Assembly (NCBI RefSeq): GCF_009720485.1
Contig: NZ_CP045245.1
Location: forward strand, 1,178,001 to 1,242,000
Direction: 5' to 3'
DNA: 64,000 nucleotides
Source of the DNA: Cellulomonas sp. JZ18
GTDB taxonomy: Bacteria > Actinomycetota > Actinomycetes > Actinomycetales > Cellulomonadaceae
The position numbers were made by a program, and so were the translations under genes. Shown piece after piece: positions 63,463 through 64,000 of the stretch. Position 1 is the stretch's first letter. Each line of letters begins with the position of its first letter. The notes beneath the pieces were generated by a model that saw nothing but the letters and a program-made list of their open reading frames with translations, ran no database searches and had not been told where the DNA came from.

Positions 63463-64000
63463 TCAGTCCGCGTAGCCCACGGACGCCCACAGGTGCGTCG
63501 CGGCCCACCCCCGCCACCCCGCCCACGCCAGACCCGCCGCAGCGACGTCGCGCGCGTGCGGCACCGCCAGCGCCCGGCGCAGCACCAGGTCGCCCGACGG
63601 GAAGGCGTCGCGGTCGCCGAGGGCCCGCAGCGCGACCACGTCCGCCGTCCACGGCCCGACACCGCGCAGCGCGAGCAGCGCGCGTCGCACCTGCCCCACG
63701 TCGGCGCCGGGCGCCAGCGCGAGCCCGTCGGCGCACGCGACCGCGATCGCGTGCACGGCGCCGGCGCGGGCGTGCGGCACGCGCAGGACCGCCTGCAGCG
63801 TCACGGGGTCGGCCGCCGCGACCGCCTCCGGCGTGGGGTACGCGCGCAGACCGCTCGGGTGGGGCCGCCCGTAGGCCTCGGCCAGGCGGGCACCCAGCGT
63901 GCGCCCCGCGCGCAGCGACACCTGCTGCGTCAGCACCGCCTGCACCGCGGCCTCGAAGCCGTCCGGGTGCCCGAGCACCCGCAGGTGCGGACGGGTGCGC
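63463..64000 (-). CDS. AlkA-like DNA-3-methyladenine glycosylase, 5' end outside window
   Basis: The reading frame is open to the window edge; the visible 179 residues are the C-terminal HhH-GPD domain. DGFEAAVQAVLTQQVSLRAG is the DNA glycosylase entry helix. LRGVGPWTADVVALRALGDR is the helix-hairpin-helix, and FPSGDLVLRRAL carries the catalytic Asp (GD). AAGLAWAGWRGWAATHLWAS is the conserved closing helix. It excises alkylated purines from DNA. An N-terminal Ada-like domain is common in actinobacterial homologues but would lie outside the window. Confidence 0.9.
   Translation of the reverse strand, partial: RTRPHLRVLGHPDGFEAAVQAVLTQQVSLRAGRTLGARLAEAYGRPHPSGLRAYPTPEAVAAADPVTLQAVLRVPHARAGAVHAIAVACADGLALAPGADVGQVRRALLALRGVGPWTADVVALRALGDRDAFPSGDLVLRRALAVPHARDVAAAGLAWAGWRGWAATHLWASVGYAD

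Noticed and set aside
1..64000. tRNA, rRNA, CRISPR arrays, insertion sequences, phage attachment sites or a replication origin
   Set aside because: I looked for T-loop motifs, regularly spaced repeats, transposase motifs and DnaA-box clusters by eye and found none.

Overview
The window is about three quarters G+C, has near-continuous coding on both strands, many GTG starts and no low-GC islands. It carries families typical of high-GC Gram-positives: leaderless genes with TAGCGT-like -10 boxes, ANTAR and SpoIIE-type signalling proteins, a Pls/PosA non-ribosomal peptide synthetase, a RecBCD operon and split LigD proteins. This points to an actinobacterial chromosome. A Cellulomonas-like member of the Micrococcales is my best guess, from general gene content only. 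I see no rRNA, tRNA, CRISPR array, insertion sequence, phage gene or replication origin.

Layout. 1-4762: a PRC-barrel/DUF2382 protein (5' end outside), a four-helix membrane protein, a methyltransferase, a secreted gamma-glutamyltransferase and a MOSC protein. 5003-10275: a Pls/PosA-type peptide synthetase overlapping an M1 metallopeptidase. 10319-13643: a flavin oxidoreductase, a GAF-ANTAR regulator, a STAS protein and a DUF488 protein. 13668-18468: a compact minus-strand run of a ThDP enzyme, an MRJP-like beta-propeller and a 14-TM exporter, plus a PRC-barrel protein. 18565-25569: an antiporter, a molybdopterin oxidoreductase with its flavin reductase, an endonuclease/phosphatase, LigD (PE-Pol), a SodC lipoprotein and small proteins. 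25601-32545: a DeoR regulator/Nudix pair, a GAF-ANTAR/SpoIIE phosphatase pair, RNase Z and an alcohol dehydrogenase. 32636-39939: a multi-sensor SpoIIE phosphatase, an ATP-dependent DNA ligase, YibE/F, a Fur-family regulator, ThyX and an SDR enzyme. 39940-40373: a gene-free stretch holding two copies of an 88-bp hairpin-rich repeat. 40374-46091: sugar-acid genes (UxaA-like, LacI, ThuA-like) around a perfect palindromic operator, then two tandem LacI paralogues. 46140-55088: recC-recB-recD with overlapping stop/start codons. 55178-58430: two divergent glycerophosphodiester phosphodiesterases around a PHO-box-like site. 58531-64000: a LexA-box small gene, a MerR/MFS pair with a MerR-type promoter, a P-type ATPase and a partial AlkA-like glycosylase.

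The most general technical observation is that about twenty otherwise intact genes are broken by one apparently missing base inside a G or C run. Every event has the same sign, and restoring the base gives full-length family members whose lengths divide by three. I read these as sequencing or assembly errors. Such genes are annotated as whole CDSs across the break, with the site named in each entry.

The most interesting biology is the 88-bp repeat pair, the LexA-controlled small gene of unknown function, the Pls/PosA synthetase with its translationally coupled peptidase, and the dense set of readable regulatory sites (LexA, PHO, LacI, Fur-like and MerR-type).
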